Shown: positions 1 to 7,649, counted from the first letter of the stretch. The stretch: 64,000 bases of DNA from Maribacter aquimaris (GCF_014596745.1 NZ_JABTCF010000006.1:1-64000); one strand, 5' to 3'. Notes: generated by a model from the letters alone, not told the origin. Numbers and translations: made by a program.

Positions 1-106
1 AGATCGTCCTTGACTTTTTTTAAATACATATTCTTAAGGTTTTTATCAAACAGTAAGATAACGTACTTTTATAAACAAACTAAAAGCTTCCGAGGTACGA
101 GGATTA

Positions 107-240
107 GTTCAACACCGTATAAAAATAATTGCGGTTTAGTGCTTAATCAAAGGTAGTTGCGTGCTTGTAACGTCTGATTTTCCTGCGGAAAATCCTCACA
201 TACAAACCCGCAACTATTCTTATACATAAACGTTAGCTGT
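107..240. repeat. attC-like cassette junction 0
   Basis: The site is bounded on the left by GTTCAAC (107-113) and on the right by GTTAGCT (232-238). Its inner arms, 117-134 and 208-225, are complementary at 16 of 18 positions. A second, perfect hairpin lies inside at 176-194 (8-bp stem, TGC loop). The right edge is the start of the following cassette: GTTAGCTGT (232-240) is the exact reverse complement of the sequence that ends that cassette at 1011-1019. This is the structure expected of an integron attC recombination site. The identification rests on architecture alone, and no integrase of the IntI type is visible. Confidence 0.6.
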
Positions 241-286
241 AATTTAAAAGCAACAATCCGTCTATCGAATAATCAGGAACAATTAA

Positions 287-1000
287 GTGAAAAAAGAAAG
301 AAGAAAACTACCATCAGAAATTTTAAGAAAAGCAACTGGAATTGACGAAATACAAGACGGAATAATTTCAGGTGCAATATCCACCATTCCTTGGCTTGGA
401 CCAGTAATGAATGAAATATTTATTCAAGTCCCGAACAGAATTCAACAAAAAAGGATTAATGAAACTGTTCAGATTTTACAAGAAAAGGTAAGGAGAATAG
501 AAACAAACGAGTTAATTGAAAAATATATTCAAAGTGATGACTTTTACGATTTTAATGTCGGTTTCTGGAAATCTTCAATGCGAGTAAGAGATGAAAAAAT
601 ACGAAATACTTTAGCTAACGTTTTTATGGATTCCGTCTTGACTCAAGAAAATTATGAATTAAGTGTAAATAGACTATTTCTTGACTTTTTAGTGAGTTTA
701 TCACCAATTCAAATAATACTTATTTCTTACATTAATTTCAATGAGAAATTGCTGGAAAAAATCGAATCTTATGACAACTTCTTTGCAAAATATAATGAGT
801 ACGACAAAAAAATAGTGATTGACCAATCTGAATTTAAGTTTTATTGTCTAGACATAGAGAATAAAGGTTTAATTACAACAAATGGAGGTTTAAGGGATTT
901 TGGAGTTAAGGACTCTATTTTATATGACCATACATACGTTGAACCTTCTGTAAAAATGACAGAACTGGGAAAAAGATTTATGGAATTTATTATAAAATGA
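287..1000 (+). CDS. Hypothetical protein, first cassette gene, possible defence effector
   Basis: I do not recognise this 237-aa protein with certainty. It starts at GTG (287), preceded by an AGGA-like purine stretch at 274-277. Residues about 27-50 form a hydrophobic Gly/Pro-rich stretch (GAISTIPWLGPV followed by a positively charged helix), typical of small membrane-inserting segments. Residues about 100-150 contain a helical pattern (EKIRNTLANVFMDS, then LSPIQIILISYI) that recalls Abi-alpha/DUF4393-type abortive-infection proteins; this is an inference from pattern only. The gene fills a single cassette bounded by 9-bp complementary ends (232-240 and 1011-1019) and lies directly before an anti-phage-like ATPase/TOPRIM gene. 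A defence role is therefore suggested by position but not shown. It is visibly more AT-rich than the core genes further right. Confidence 0.6.
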   Translation: MKKERRKLPSEILRKATGIDEIQDGIISGAISTIPWLGPVMNEIFIQVPNRIQQKRINETVQILQEKVRRIETNELIEKYIQSDDFYDFNVGFWKSSMRVRDEKIRNTLANVFMDSVLTQENYELSVNRLFLDFLVSLSPIQIILISYINFNEKLLEKIESYDNFFAKYNEYDKKIVIDQSEFKFYCLDIENKGLITTNGGLRDFGVKDSILYDHTYVEPSVKMTELGKRFMEFIIK

Positions 1001-1010
1001 AATAAAAACT

Positions 1011-1214
1011 ACAGCTAACACAGGCTATAGCAAATAGGGCAAAAAGTGCTATATTTAAGGGCTTGGGCTTGTTTACTAAGTCCGCCAAATCTTTTGGATT
1101 TGGCAATTAAAAAAGAAAAAATAATTACAAAACAAAAAGCTCTGGCTCATAGTTCAGACGGAAACGAAAAGTTTCCTTGCCTGCCCTACTTGCCATAGCC
1201 CAACCGTTGTGCTC
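1011..1214. repeat. attC-like cassette junction 1
   Basis: This 204-bp junction lies between the two cassette genes. It opens with ACAGCTAAC, the reverse complement of the start of the preceding cassette, and closes with GTTGTGCTC, the start of the next. The inner arms 1022-1041 and 1182-1201 are complementary at 17 of 20 positions. Between them are two further perfect hairpins, CCAAATC/GATTTGG near 1086-1104 and GGAAAC/GTTTCC (1160-1165 with 1171-1176). It is longer than most described attC sites, but it has the same order of elements: outer R boxes, inner palindromic arms and a variable middle. Confidence 0.6.
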
Positions 1215-1226
1215 AATTAAAATAGA

Positions 1227-2876
1227 ATGGAAACTAAAATTAAACTAAGCAGATTACCAGATGAAGAATTCGTCTTTAACCGAATAAACATTCTATTAGG
1301 TGCAAATGGTACAGGAAAATCCAAACTTCTAAAGGAATTAAGAGACCAAGCTCCGAACTACTTTGGAAACAGAACCGTAATTTTTGTCGAAGGTGGTCGT
1401 ACAATTAAACTGACTAACTCACTTCAACTAACAAGACATAACTTTCAACAATACGGAACACTTCAGAAAGCGAATCAGACATTTCAAAGTAAAAGGAAAT
1501 CCACTCTTTCAGATAGAGTAATGGACGCGCTACTTTTGTTGGACAGAATGGGTCAAGAAATTAGAGGACAACATTCGGACAAAGTAAATGAGTGGCAAAA
1601 AAACGGACAAAATGGCCCAATGCCTTTAAGAGAAGAACCACCGTTAACAAAGCTGTTTACTCTTTTTTCTGAAATATTCCCTTCTATCGAACTCAATTTA
1701 GATTCGGCAAACAAATCTATTACTTGTACAAAAAATGGAAGCAGTCCATATCCACCGTCAGAACTCTCTGATGGAGAAAAACAAGTTCTTTCAATTCTTG
1801 CTGATATCGCAATACTTGGTGATGACAGCAGTCTAATTCTTGTTGACGAGCCTGAATTAAACTTAAACCCTGCTTTGGCGTGTCGTGTTTGGGACACCAT
1901 TGAAAATGACCTTCCAGATTGCGTTTTTGTCTATACTACACATAATGTTGGCTTTTCAATGAGAGCTAATGTGGATAACGTTCTAGTCTTAAGCAACACT
2001 AACGAAAACATAAGTGAAATAAGCAACATTGGCGAGATTGATGGTAATGATTTAAGAGCACTATTGGGTAGTATCCCAGCAATTCTTTCGACTTCAAATG
2101 CCTTAATAACTGAAGGACGTGAGACTTCTTTTGACTCAATATTTTATCGATGGTTAGTAGGAAGAACAGATATTGAAATTGTACCTATGGGAAGTGGAAG
2201 TGATGTTCAAGCTGTAGCAAATCGTTTAGGCATTTGGAATGCAATTGCACCTTCCGTTAAACTCATGGGTGTTTTCGATAGGGATTATAAATCAAATGAA
2301 ACAATTGATAGTTTAACTTCTGATAATTGTATTCCTCTGTTATTTCATGAAGCTGAATCTTACTTCTGTATTCCAAACGTGGTTGTACAAATAACCCAAA
2401 ATATGGGCTTAAAAGAGGCTGTTCCTACTGCCGAGGAAATTGAAAATTTAATAATCTCAGAATTTGAAAAATTAAAATTAGAAATTGCTGCTCAAAGAGT
2501 ATTTGACAGAGCCAAGATTAATCTAGCAGTTTCAATTCCAAAAACAGAATTGAAGCAAATTGATACAGTTGAATCACTTGAATTAAAGCTAATTGAAGAA
2601 TCCAAAAGCCAAACTGAATATGCTAATGAAAATCTTGATGAAGCTAAAATCAAGGAAATCTTAAAAACAGAATTGGACTTTTGTGAAAAAGCAATAAACG
2701 AAAGGGATATCGAACTGATCCTAAGTCTATTACCCGGTAAGTCATTAATTGCTAAAATAAGTTCTATTTCAGGAGCTAGAAATCCTTCAGACTATGCCAG
2801 GGCGTGTACAAAACACTTGTCAATTGACGAATACGAGCCATTTAAAAAGTTAAAAGAATCACTGAAATTTGAATAA
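1227..2876 (+). CDS. Fused AAA ATPase-TOPRIM (DUF4435) protein, PARIS-like anti-phage defence
   Basis: This 549-aa protein combines an ABC/SMC-type ATPase with a DUF4435 nuclease-like half. Visible ATPase motifs are Walker A GANGTGKS (25-32), signature LSDGEKQ (180-186), Walker B LILVDEPE (203-210) and the H-loop TTHN (237-240). The C-terminal half begins near residue 292 and has the acidic TOPRIM pattern of DUF4435: TEG with Glu296, FDRD (350-353) and HEAESYF (374-380). Such pairs (AriA ATPase with AriB DUF4435) form the PARIS system, which senses phage anti-restriction proteins and halts growth; single-chain fusions are known. Assignment to PARIS rather than to another ATPase/TOPRIM family such as OLD/Gabija is an inference. 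The start codon lies only about 20 bp after the cassette edge, leaving little room for its own promoter, as in promoterless integron cassettes. Confidence 0.8.
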   Translation: METKIKLSRLPDEEFVFNRINILLGANGTGKSKLLKELRDQAPNYFGNRTVIFVEGGRTIKLTNSLQLTRHNFQQYGTLQKANQTFQSKRKSTLSDRVMDALLLLDRMGQEIRGQHSDKVNEWQKNGQNGPMPLREEPPLTKLFTLFSEIFPSIELNLDSANKSITCTKNGSSPYPPSELSDGEKQVLSILADIAILGDDSSLILVDEPELNLNPALACRVWDTIENDLPDCVFVYTTHNVGFSMRANVDNVLVLSNTNENISEISNIGEIDGNDLRALLGSIPAILSTSNALITEGRETSFDSIFYRWLVGRTDIEIVPMGSGSDVQAVANRLGIWNAIAPSVKLMGVFDRDYKSNETIDSLTSDNCIPLLFHEAESYFCIPNVVVQITQNMGLKEAVPTAEEIENLIISEFEKLKLEIAAQRVFDRAKINLAVSIPKTELKQIDTVESLELKLIEESKSQTEYANENLDEAKIKEILKTELDFCEKAINERDIELILSLLPGKSLIAKISSISGARNPSDYARACTKHLSIDEYEPFKKLKESLKFE

Positions 2877-2882
2877 AATAAC

Positions 2883-2914
2883 TGAGCACAACAACAGTAA
2901 CCGTTGCACAAGCC
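2883..2914. repeat. Short cassette junction 2
   Basis: TGAGCACAAC (2883-2892) is the exact reverse complement of the start of the cassette that carries the ATPase/TOPRIM gene (GTTGTGCTCA, 1206-1215). It is followed after only 10 bp by GTTGCAC (2903-2909), which has the form of the right-hand box of the other junctions. The long hairpin arms of junctions 0 and 1 are missing, so this site is either truncated or a joint formed by deletion. Confidence 0.5.
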
Positions 2915-2941
2915 TTTAATCAGACATAATATCATCGATAT

Positions 2942-2964
2942 AAGCCTCTTCAAGGGGCTTTTTT
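2942..2964 (+). terminator. Rho-independent terminator
   Basis: An AAGCC/GGCTT stem with an 8- to 9-base loop is followed by a T-run. It lies about 65 bp after the ATPase/TOPRIM stop codon and probably ends its transcript. Confidence 0.55.
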
Positions 2965-2973
2965 CTTATCAAC

Positions 2974-3123
2974 TCAGAAGAGAAACACCAATTTTAGATG
3001 CTTTGTAGAAGTACCGAACAAGTATTGAAAGGCACTTTTCACTAAGGTTGTCAAAGCAAGCTGCCCGGCCCCACTTTTGGAGCGCTTTTCAATGAATTTC
3101 AGGTATTTCTTCAGGTTGCTCAT
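2974..3123 (-). CDS. Possible small ORF, 49 aa
   Basis: A short frame runs from an ATG at 3123 to a TGA at 2974. The predicted protein is lysine-rich at its N-terminus (MSNLKKYLKFIEKRSK) and hydrophobic towards its end. An AAGGAAG purine stretch precedes the ATG, which is unusual because Bacteroidota rarely use Shine-Dalgarno sites. No family is recognised. It lies in the segment after cassette junction 2 and before the recombinase gene. It could equally be the remnant of a longer gene; the translated look and the upstream purines are the only support. Confidence 0.3.
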   Translation of the reverse strand: MSNLKKYLKFIEKRSKSGAGQLALTTLVKSAFQYLFGTSTKHLKLVFLF

Positions 3124-3252
3124 AAACTTCCTTGCATGCTTGTTGTGCCTGTGTAATCGAATGTAGCAACAACATTTTTTATGTAATTGATATTTAAAGA
3201 ATTACAATATTATCATGTATTTATGTAGTCCTAAAAACAACTTTTAAATAAG

Positions 3253-4530
3253 TCAATCGAAATATTTATAAGATTCTACAGCTAAATCAAGGTTTGATTT
3301 TTTGATATAATTAAGAAACATCTTTTCAGAGCTATGACCCGTTATATTTATTAAAAAAGTAGTTGGGACTTTGCCGTAATAATTACTCGCAAATGATCTT
3401 CTACCAATATGGGAACTAACAAGCTCCCATTTTTCAAAGGTATCTGATACATCTCGATAGGTTTTATCCTTTACCTTGGTTCGTTTCTTTCCTTTGACCA
3501 ATTCATTCAATCCGGCTTTTTGACAAACAACTTTGATATAGTCATTATACTTTTGATCTGAGATAGGTCTAGGGAACTCCCCTCCTCTTTTCTTCAAAAC
3601 TTCCCTAGCTTCTTTTGACAAAGGTATTACCATACGTTTCTTTGTCTTTTGCTGAGTGAATTCCAAAAAGTATTTACCTTTCTCAATCCTAATATTTTCT
3701 TTTGTGAACCTCATAAAGTCCGAAACCCTTTGACCAGTATAACAACTAATCAACAACCAATCCCTAGCATTATCCAAATACCCTGTATCCAGCTTTAGAT
3801 TTTTGATTTTTTCAATCTCACCAAAATTTAGAAAAATATGATTGACTGGCTCTTTTGCTATTTTCAAACTATCTAATTGAACATGAGTTTCGAGTCCTGA
3901 GTATCTAGCATGATTACAAACCGTCTTTATCAATGACAGTTCCCTTTGTTGTGTGTTCTGAGAGTATTTCTCATTATTACAATAATCTTGATATTTGATT
4001 TTAAAGTCCTCGTTAATATCCTTGATCAAAATTATTGAACCAAGATATTCCTGAAGCCTAACCATTTTATTCTTTGTTACCTTTATCCTTCTAATTCCTT
4101 TTTCGTCAAGCTCGTTTCTTCTGTATTCAATATAATGATCAAAATATCCAATTAAATCAGTTGGGATTTTAGGACCATCATTTGAGGTCGGGTTATAGTA
4201 CTTTTCAAGAATTGTGTTGAGCCATTTTTTATCAATAACCTCTTTAGAATCTACCTTATCAAATGCGGAAAGAATATGGTCCTCAATCCTCATTAACTCC
4301 TGATTGGTTTCTGTATAAAGATTCCTTTGGTCTACATCTTTAATATCCCGGAGGTTTTTCTTATGAGTTTCATCCCAGTAGTATTTAGATACTTTCAGTT
4401 TTGTTTTAGCCCCTAGGACAAAATCCTTATACCCTTTCTCGTAGTCTTGGGACACAACCCTATAAAGCAACCTTACATTTAAGAAAGCCTCTCTTTTTGT
4501 GGACCTGTACAAAAAATTCACTGATGCCAT
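3253..4530 (-). CDS. Tyrosine recombinase/site-specific integrase
   Basis: This 425-aa integrase has the Bacteroidota layout: an N-terminal arm-DNA-binding domain (about 1-110), a SAM-like core-binding domain (about 120-215) and a C-terminal catalytic domain. Catalytic residues visible are Arg268 (TGQRVSDF), Lys295 in the beta-hairpin (QQKTKK), His374 and Arg377 (HIGRR), His399 (TGHSS) and the nucleophile Tyr408. The family cuts and rejoins DNA at att sites of genomic islands and conjugative transposons. It lacks the compact form of IntI (no arm domain, about 330 aa), so it is not an obvious integron integrase. It may nevertheless have brought in the cassette region to its right on the transcribed strand. 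It starts at ATG 4530 and the length is complete, so the gene looks functional. Confidence 0.88.
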   Translation of the reverse strand: MASVNFLYRSTKREAFLNVRLLYRVVSQDYEKGYKDFVLGAKTKLKVSKYYWDETHKKNLRDIKDVDQRNLYTETNQELMRIEDHILSAFDKVDSKEVIDKKWLNTILEKYYNPTSNDGPKIPTDLIGYFDHYIEYRRNELDEKGIRRIKVTKNKMVRLQEYLGSIILIKDINEDFKIKYQDYCNNEKYSQNTQQRELSLIKTVCNHARYSGLETHVQLDSLKIAKEPVNHIFLNFGEIEKIKNLKLDTGYLDNARDWLLISCYTGQRVSDFMRFTKENIRIEKGKYFLEFTQQKTKKRMVIPLSKEAREVLKKRGGEFPRPISDQKYNDYIKVVCQKAGLNELVKGKKRTKVKDKTYRDVSDTFEKWELVSSHIGRRSFASNYYGKVPTTFLINITGHSSEKMFLNYIKKSNLDLAVESYKYFD

Positions 4531-4567
4531 ATATTTGTATTATTTTTGTACGGCAAAGTTAAAAATT

Positions 4568-4593
4568 ATTCAAAATAATTCAACAGTATTCAA
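4568..4593. repeat. Three ATTCAA repeats in 10-bp phase before the integrase
   Basis: ATTCAA occurs at 4568, 4578 and 4588, exactly one helical turn apart, 38-63 bp upstream of the integrase start codon. Phased short repeats at this place can be arm-type binding sites for the integrase or an autoregulatory operator. The AT-rich background makes chance occurrence possible. Confidence 0.35.
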
Positions 4594-4719
4594 TGTGAAT
4601 ATTTTATTAATCCTTCCTAAACCATTGTATACAAAGGCATATTTTAATATTTACGGTAATTTCAAGAAATTGTATTATTGAATAATAGTGTTCCCGTCTC
4701 GAGTACAGAAGAAGAAAGA

Positions 4720-4744
4720 CCAAAGCGAAAGCTTTGGTTTTTTT
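4720..4744 (+). terminator. Rho-independent terminator
   Basis: A perfect 7-bp stem, CCAAAGC/GCTTTGG, with a GAAA tetraloop is followed by seven T. It follows, at a short distance, a stretch (4690-4705) that resembles a tRNA 3' end, the usual arrangement behind tRNA genes. No plus-strand gene precedes it in the window, so it may be the leftover end of a transcript disrupted by integration. Confidence 0.6.
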
Positions 4745-4872
4745 GTTTGTGGTTTTGCCGAATTTATTCGAGTAATAATGCGAACAAACTACCAGTTCAC
4801 AACACAAAAAAACTAATAACAAGAGGGCTTTTCCAATAATAACACGATCAGGAGGAATCGATCACAATACAA

Positions 4873-4950
4873 TCCCATCCCAAGCATTTTCCTATCCTAT
4901 TATTGGACACCCTCTAGTAATAAAGCATTTCGAAATACTGGGTGTATTTT
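4873..4950. repeat. Direct repeat copy A (paired with 10847-10920)
   Basis: The block starting TCCCATCCCAA and containing CTATCCTATT, CACCCT, TAGCATTTCG-like and ACNGGG motifs matches 10847-10920 in the same orientation with a few mismatches and a 3-bp gap. On the minus strand both copies encode a similar short C-terminus (PVFRNA, a variable part, then G-V/A-Q and a stop). They are either ends of related lost genes or copies of an interspersed element. The pair brackets the esterase/polygalacturonase island. Confidence 0.65.
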
Positions 4951-5237
4951 TGGGTCATAGTAACATTGCGGTTTGGAAACATCAATGGCAGGAATAAATC
5001 CGTAGGACTTAGATCGATTTCTTTTTCGGTCTTGTCGTTCAGAAGACCGTCCTCTTCTTTTTCGTTTTCCTTGATAAAGCCCGTGGAAGCATAAAAGTTC
5101 ATTTAATTCCCCCACCAATACCGACCCTCTTCAAAAACATAAAACGTTTCAAGTAATTGTCTACCCAAACCACAATTTAAAAAGTACCGGGAATTCTTAA
5201 AAGAAATCGGAGCGCCTGACAACAACGCCTGGTTACT

Positions 5238-7307
5238 TTATTTAGCAAAAAAGTTTAATGATTCTTTTACTCCTCCTTCTGATAAAGGGGTTTTGATTAT
5301 TTTCAATCTATGTTTTGGATGTAGTTCTACAAGATTGAGCAGCTTGTAATATGGTAAACTTCCCGGAACACTAAAGAAAGCTTCTTCTGGATTATAATAT
5401 TCCTTGGTAATGCCTTCCGGACCAGACAAATATTGGTTGATTACTACTGATCTATCAAAAGGATTCTTGAGCGCTATGTAATGAAGGAAGCTAAAACTTG
5501 CAGAATTTTCAATCATGGCATGCAATTTCCTCTTTTTATTCCGGGTATCTTTATGAATAAATTCCACAATCAGATCTATGGATTCTGCCTGAATACCTGT
5601 TATACTTTTGCCTACCAAATTTGCACCGAACAGATAATTTAAGGGCACCTGTTCAACAATTCCATCTCCTGAAAAGTCAGGATTAGACAACTCCCCCATT
5701 CCTGGAAGGTCGGCCGAAACTACCGTATAACCCTTATCCATTAATTCATTTACAAATGTGCTCTCCAATATAATTTCTTTTCCCTTAGGATGCAGCCACA
5801 ATAGCACCTTATCAGCTTTGGAATCAGCTTTGGTAGCTACGTACACCGGCAAAGCATAATCCCCTTTTGTATTTTCAAGAAAATACTTCTCTACTTCCAT
5901 TCCATCTTTAACAATTTTTCCGGTAAACACAGCCGATGATAACTTACGGTCGAGTTTTATCCCCGCCAATTCAGCCGAATACTCAGGCAAAAAGAATTCC
6001 GAAGTTCCTTTTTTACTAGCATATTCCCGGTTTAAGTTAAAAACCGTTTTACATTTTAACGAAGAGCTAAGCTGACCGGTTTGCGTTGACCATAGGTCTT
6101 CCACAGGGAAAGGTTCTATTTCAATGTCATTAGAATCCCCAGGCAGGGATAAATGCTTTTGAAAGAAACCATACATTGCCATCCTGTTTAATTTGGTCGA
6201 TTCATGTTTTCCCATATCTTCTACCATTTCAACATTATCCCCTTTTCCAAGGGCTACATATGATTTCTTTACTTCATCAAATGTTTCACGTGCTCCCTGG
6301 ATACTGAAAAAATCATTAATAGTTGTGATAATCAGGCTTGGCTTGGGCATCCTAACATGTAAAAAATCAGGGTGGTCAATTCCTTTAGAGATTCCATTAT
6401 ACAAATTCTGCTCGGCATCCTGAACACCTACGGACTGTAACAACCTCTTATAATTCGTAATAAAAGCTTCTGGTGCCGCTGCATAAATACGTTCGTCGCA
6501 GGCAGCTATCATAGCTGTTTGTGTACCTCCCCCGGACCTTCCCGTAATCCCGATACGCGATACATCAACTTCAGGTCTCGTATAAAGGTAATCCACTACC
6601 CTTATACCATCCCATATAAAATAGTCCGATAGTGAGACTCCCCACAACAGGGCTTGGGCTCCTGCATAAGAATGTTCCAGTGTAGGACCTCCTATTAGGG
6701 AGTTTCCTGTTTTTGAATCTAGGTACTGTAATCTTTCACCTTGTCCAATAGGGTCAAACGCCATTACAATAAAGCCTTTGGATACTAGGTTTAAAATAAC
6801 ATGTTGATATCCTTTACTTCTAAAGCCAAGACTAGTATGTCCTGAAGTAAAAATAATAGCAGGGGCAGGGTCTTGTCTTTTGTTAGGAAGAAATAGGCTG
6901 GCGGTAACATAAAATCCTGGATGGGATTCAAAAATAATTTTTTCAACTCTAAATGCTTCCCGTTCTATAGTTCCCGTAATCTGCGGATTCAGTGGTGTCT
7001 TCTCAAATTTGGAAAGAGGGGAAATCAATATATTCTTTATGCTATCCCTGTAGGACAACCAATCTGATTTTGTCTTTAAACCATCAATCGTTCCTTGCCT
7101 CTTTTCTAGATATTGAAATGCCGCATTATTGATTATCCGTTGTAGCGCATCATCATTGGATTTGTGAGAAATCCATTCATTGGTCTTTCCTCGGTTTACG
7201 TGAAAAACAGACTCCACAGGAATTTGAGCGTTCAAAACATTACTAACTAAGAAAAAATTCAAAAGCAATAGCGTAAACCTTAAACTCCTTATTGAAAAAA
7301 ATACCAT
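5238..7307 (-). CDS. Secreted acetyl-xylan-esterase-like double alpha/beta-hydrolase
   Basis: This 689-aa protein has a signal peptide (hydrophobic 8-27, cleavage after NAQ). The first half, about 120-390, is an alpha/beta-hydrolase of the acetyl xylan esterase/prolyl oligopeptidase superfamily: an oxyanion-type segment (IIFTSGHTS), nucleophile elbow GRSGGG with Ser258, a downstream Asp near 335 and His in GKHEST. The second half, about 430-689, repeats the fold (LLWLHPKGK, then VSADLPGMGE) but has no GxSxG elbow, the equivalent place reading ENSASF, so it is probably non-catalytic. Proteins of this kind remove acetyl groups from plant or algal polysaccharides in the periplasm or outside the cell. 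The neighbouring GH28 gene suggests a pectin-type substrate. Fossil genes on both sides indicate a degrading locus. Confidence 0.75.
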   Translation of the reverse strand: MVFFSIRSLRFTLLLLNFFLVSNVLNAQIPVESVFHVNRGKTNEWISHKSNDDALQRIINNAAFQYLEKRQGTIDGLKTKSDWLSYRDSIKNILISPLSKFEKTPLNPQITGTIEREAFRVEKIIFESHPGFYVTASLFLPNKRQDPAPAIIFTSGHTSLGFRSKGYQHVILNLVSKGFIVMAFDPIGQGERLQYLDSKTGNSLIGGPTLEHSYAGAQALLWGVSLSDYFIWDGIRVVDYLYTRPEVDVSRIGITGRSGGGTQTAMIAACDERIYAAAPEAFITNYKRLLQSVGVQDAEQNLYNGISKGIDHPDFLHVRMPKPSLIITTINDFFSIQGARETFDEVKKSYVALGKGDNVEMVEDMGKHESTKLNRMAMYGFFQKHLSLPGDSNDIEIEPFPVEDLWSTQTGQLSSSLKCKTVFNLNREYASKKGTSEFFLPEYSAELAGIKLDRKLSSAVFTGKIVKDGMEVEKYFLENTKGDYALPVYVATKADSKADKVLLWLHPKGKEIILESTFVNELMDKGYTVVSADLPGMGELSNPDFSGDGIVEQVPLNYLFGANLVGKSITGIQAESIDLIVEFIHKDTRNKKRKLHAMIENSASFSFLHYIALKNPFDRSVVINQYLSGPEGITKEYYNPEEAFFSVPGSLPYYKLLNLVELHPKHRLKIIKTPLSEGGVKESLNFFAK

Positions 7308-7406
7308 GTTGAATTTGTTTTTTTTATAAATGGATATAATTAATATTGGCTATTCAAGAAATTTCCCGACTTTCTATTTTGTTAAAGGAAATATCCCTTA
7401 GATTTT

Positions 7407-7562
7407 TCATTTTACCAATAATATATCCCCATTACTATCATAGAATGTAGAGTCTTTTATTGGTGAATCTTCTAGCCCCTCCGCATGAACAACCCTCTTG
7501 GCGTACAATTTACAATCAATTGAATTCATAATCGCATGAGAATAAAACCATCTCAATTTATT
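7407..7562 (-). pseudogene. Coding fossil, C-terminal fragment of unknown gene
   Basis: One minus-strand frame of about 50 codons, ending at a TGA at 7407-7409, reads like authentic protein (KLYAKRVVHAEGLE, then FYDSNGDILLVK). It has no start of its own and meets a stop codon at its 5' edge, inside a perfect inverted repeat (7562-7587). It lies between the esterase start and the metallo-beta-lactamase remnant. The parent family is not recognised. Confidence 0.35.
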
Positions 7563-7587
7563 TTACAATAGTATCTGCTATTGTAAA
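7562..7587. repeat. Perfect 10-bp inverted repeat
   Basis: TTTACAATAG and CTATTGTAAA flank a 6-base spacer. No T-run typical of a terminator follows on either strand beyond three T. It could be an operator, a weak terminator or the edge of a lost element. Confidence 0.45.
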
Positions 7588-7649
7588 TTTTGTCTAACCA
7601 ATTGTTACACCCTTCTACCTACTGACATTACTACCATCTAAAAAGAAAT

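Larger units (their letters stand above)
4531..5237. other. Gene-poor stretch with repeat copy A and possible coding fossils
   Basis: No convincing gene lies in these 707 bp. The first part is AT-rich integrase leader DNA, followed by the terminator at 4720. From 4873 a repeat is shared with 10847-10920. Around 4914-5118 two overlapping minus-strand frames of 62 and 72 aa cover the same DNA; one is rich in Glu and Lys and looks protein-like, but neither has a recognised family. On the plus strand 5160-5237 reads as protein-like sequence (FKKYREFLKEIG, then NNAWLLYL) that stops being plausible where the esterase gene ends. I read this as debris of at least one truncated gene. Confidence 0.4.

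Noticed and set aside
1-180. A plus-strand frame entering from the left edge and reading into the first cassette junction
   Set aside because: It runs through the hairpin arms, has low-complexity composition and ends inside the junction; it is better explained as read-through of a recombination site.
1553-1900. 115-aa minus-strand frame
   Set aside because: It lies fully inside the ATPase/TOPRIM gene, opposite intact Walker and signature motifs.
4499-4822. Short frames on both strands before the integrase
   Set aside because: They are AT-rich, without protein-like composition, and overlap the integrase leader and a terminator.
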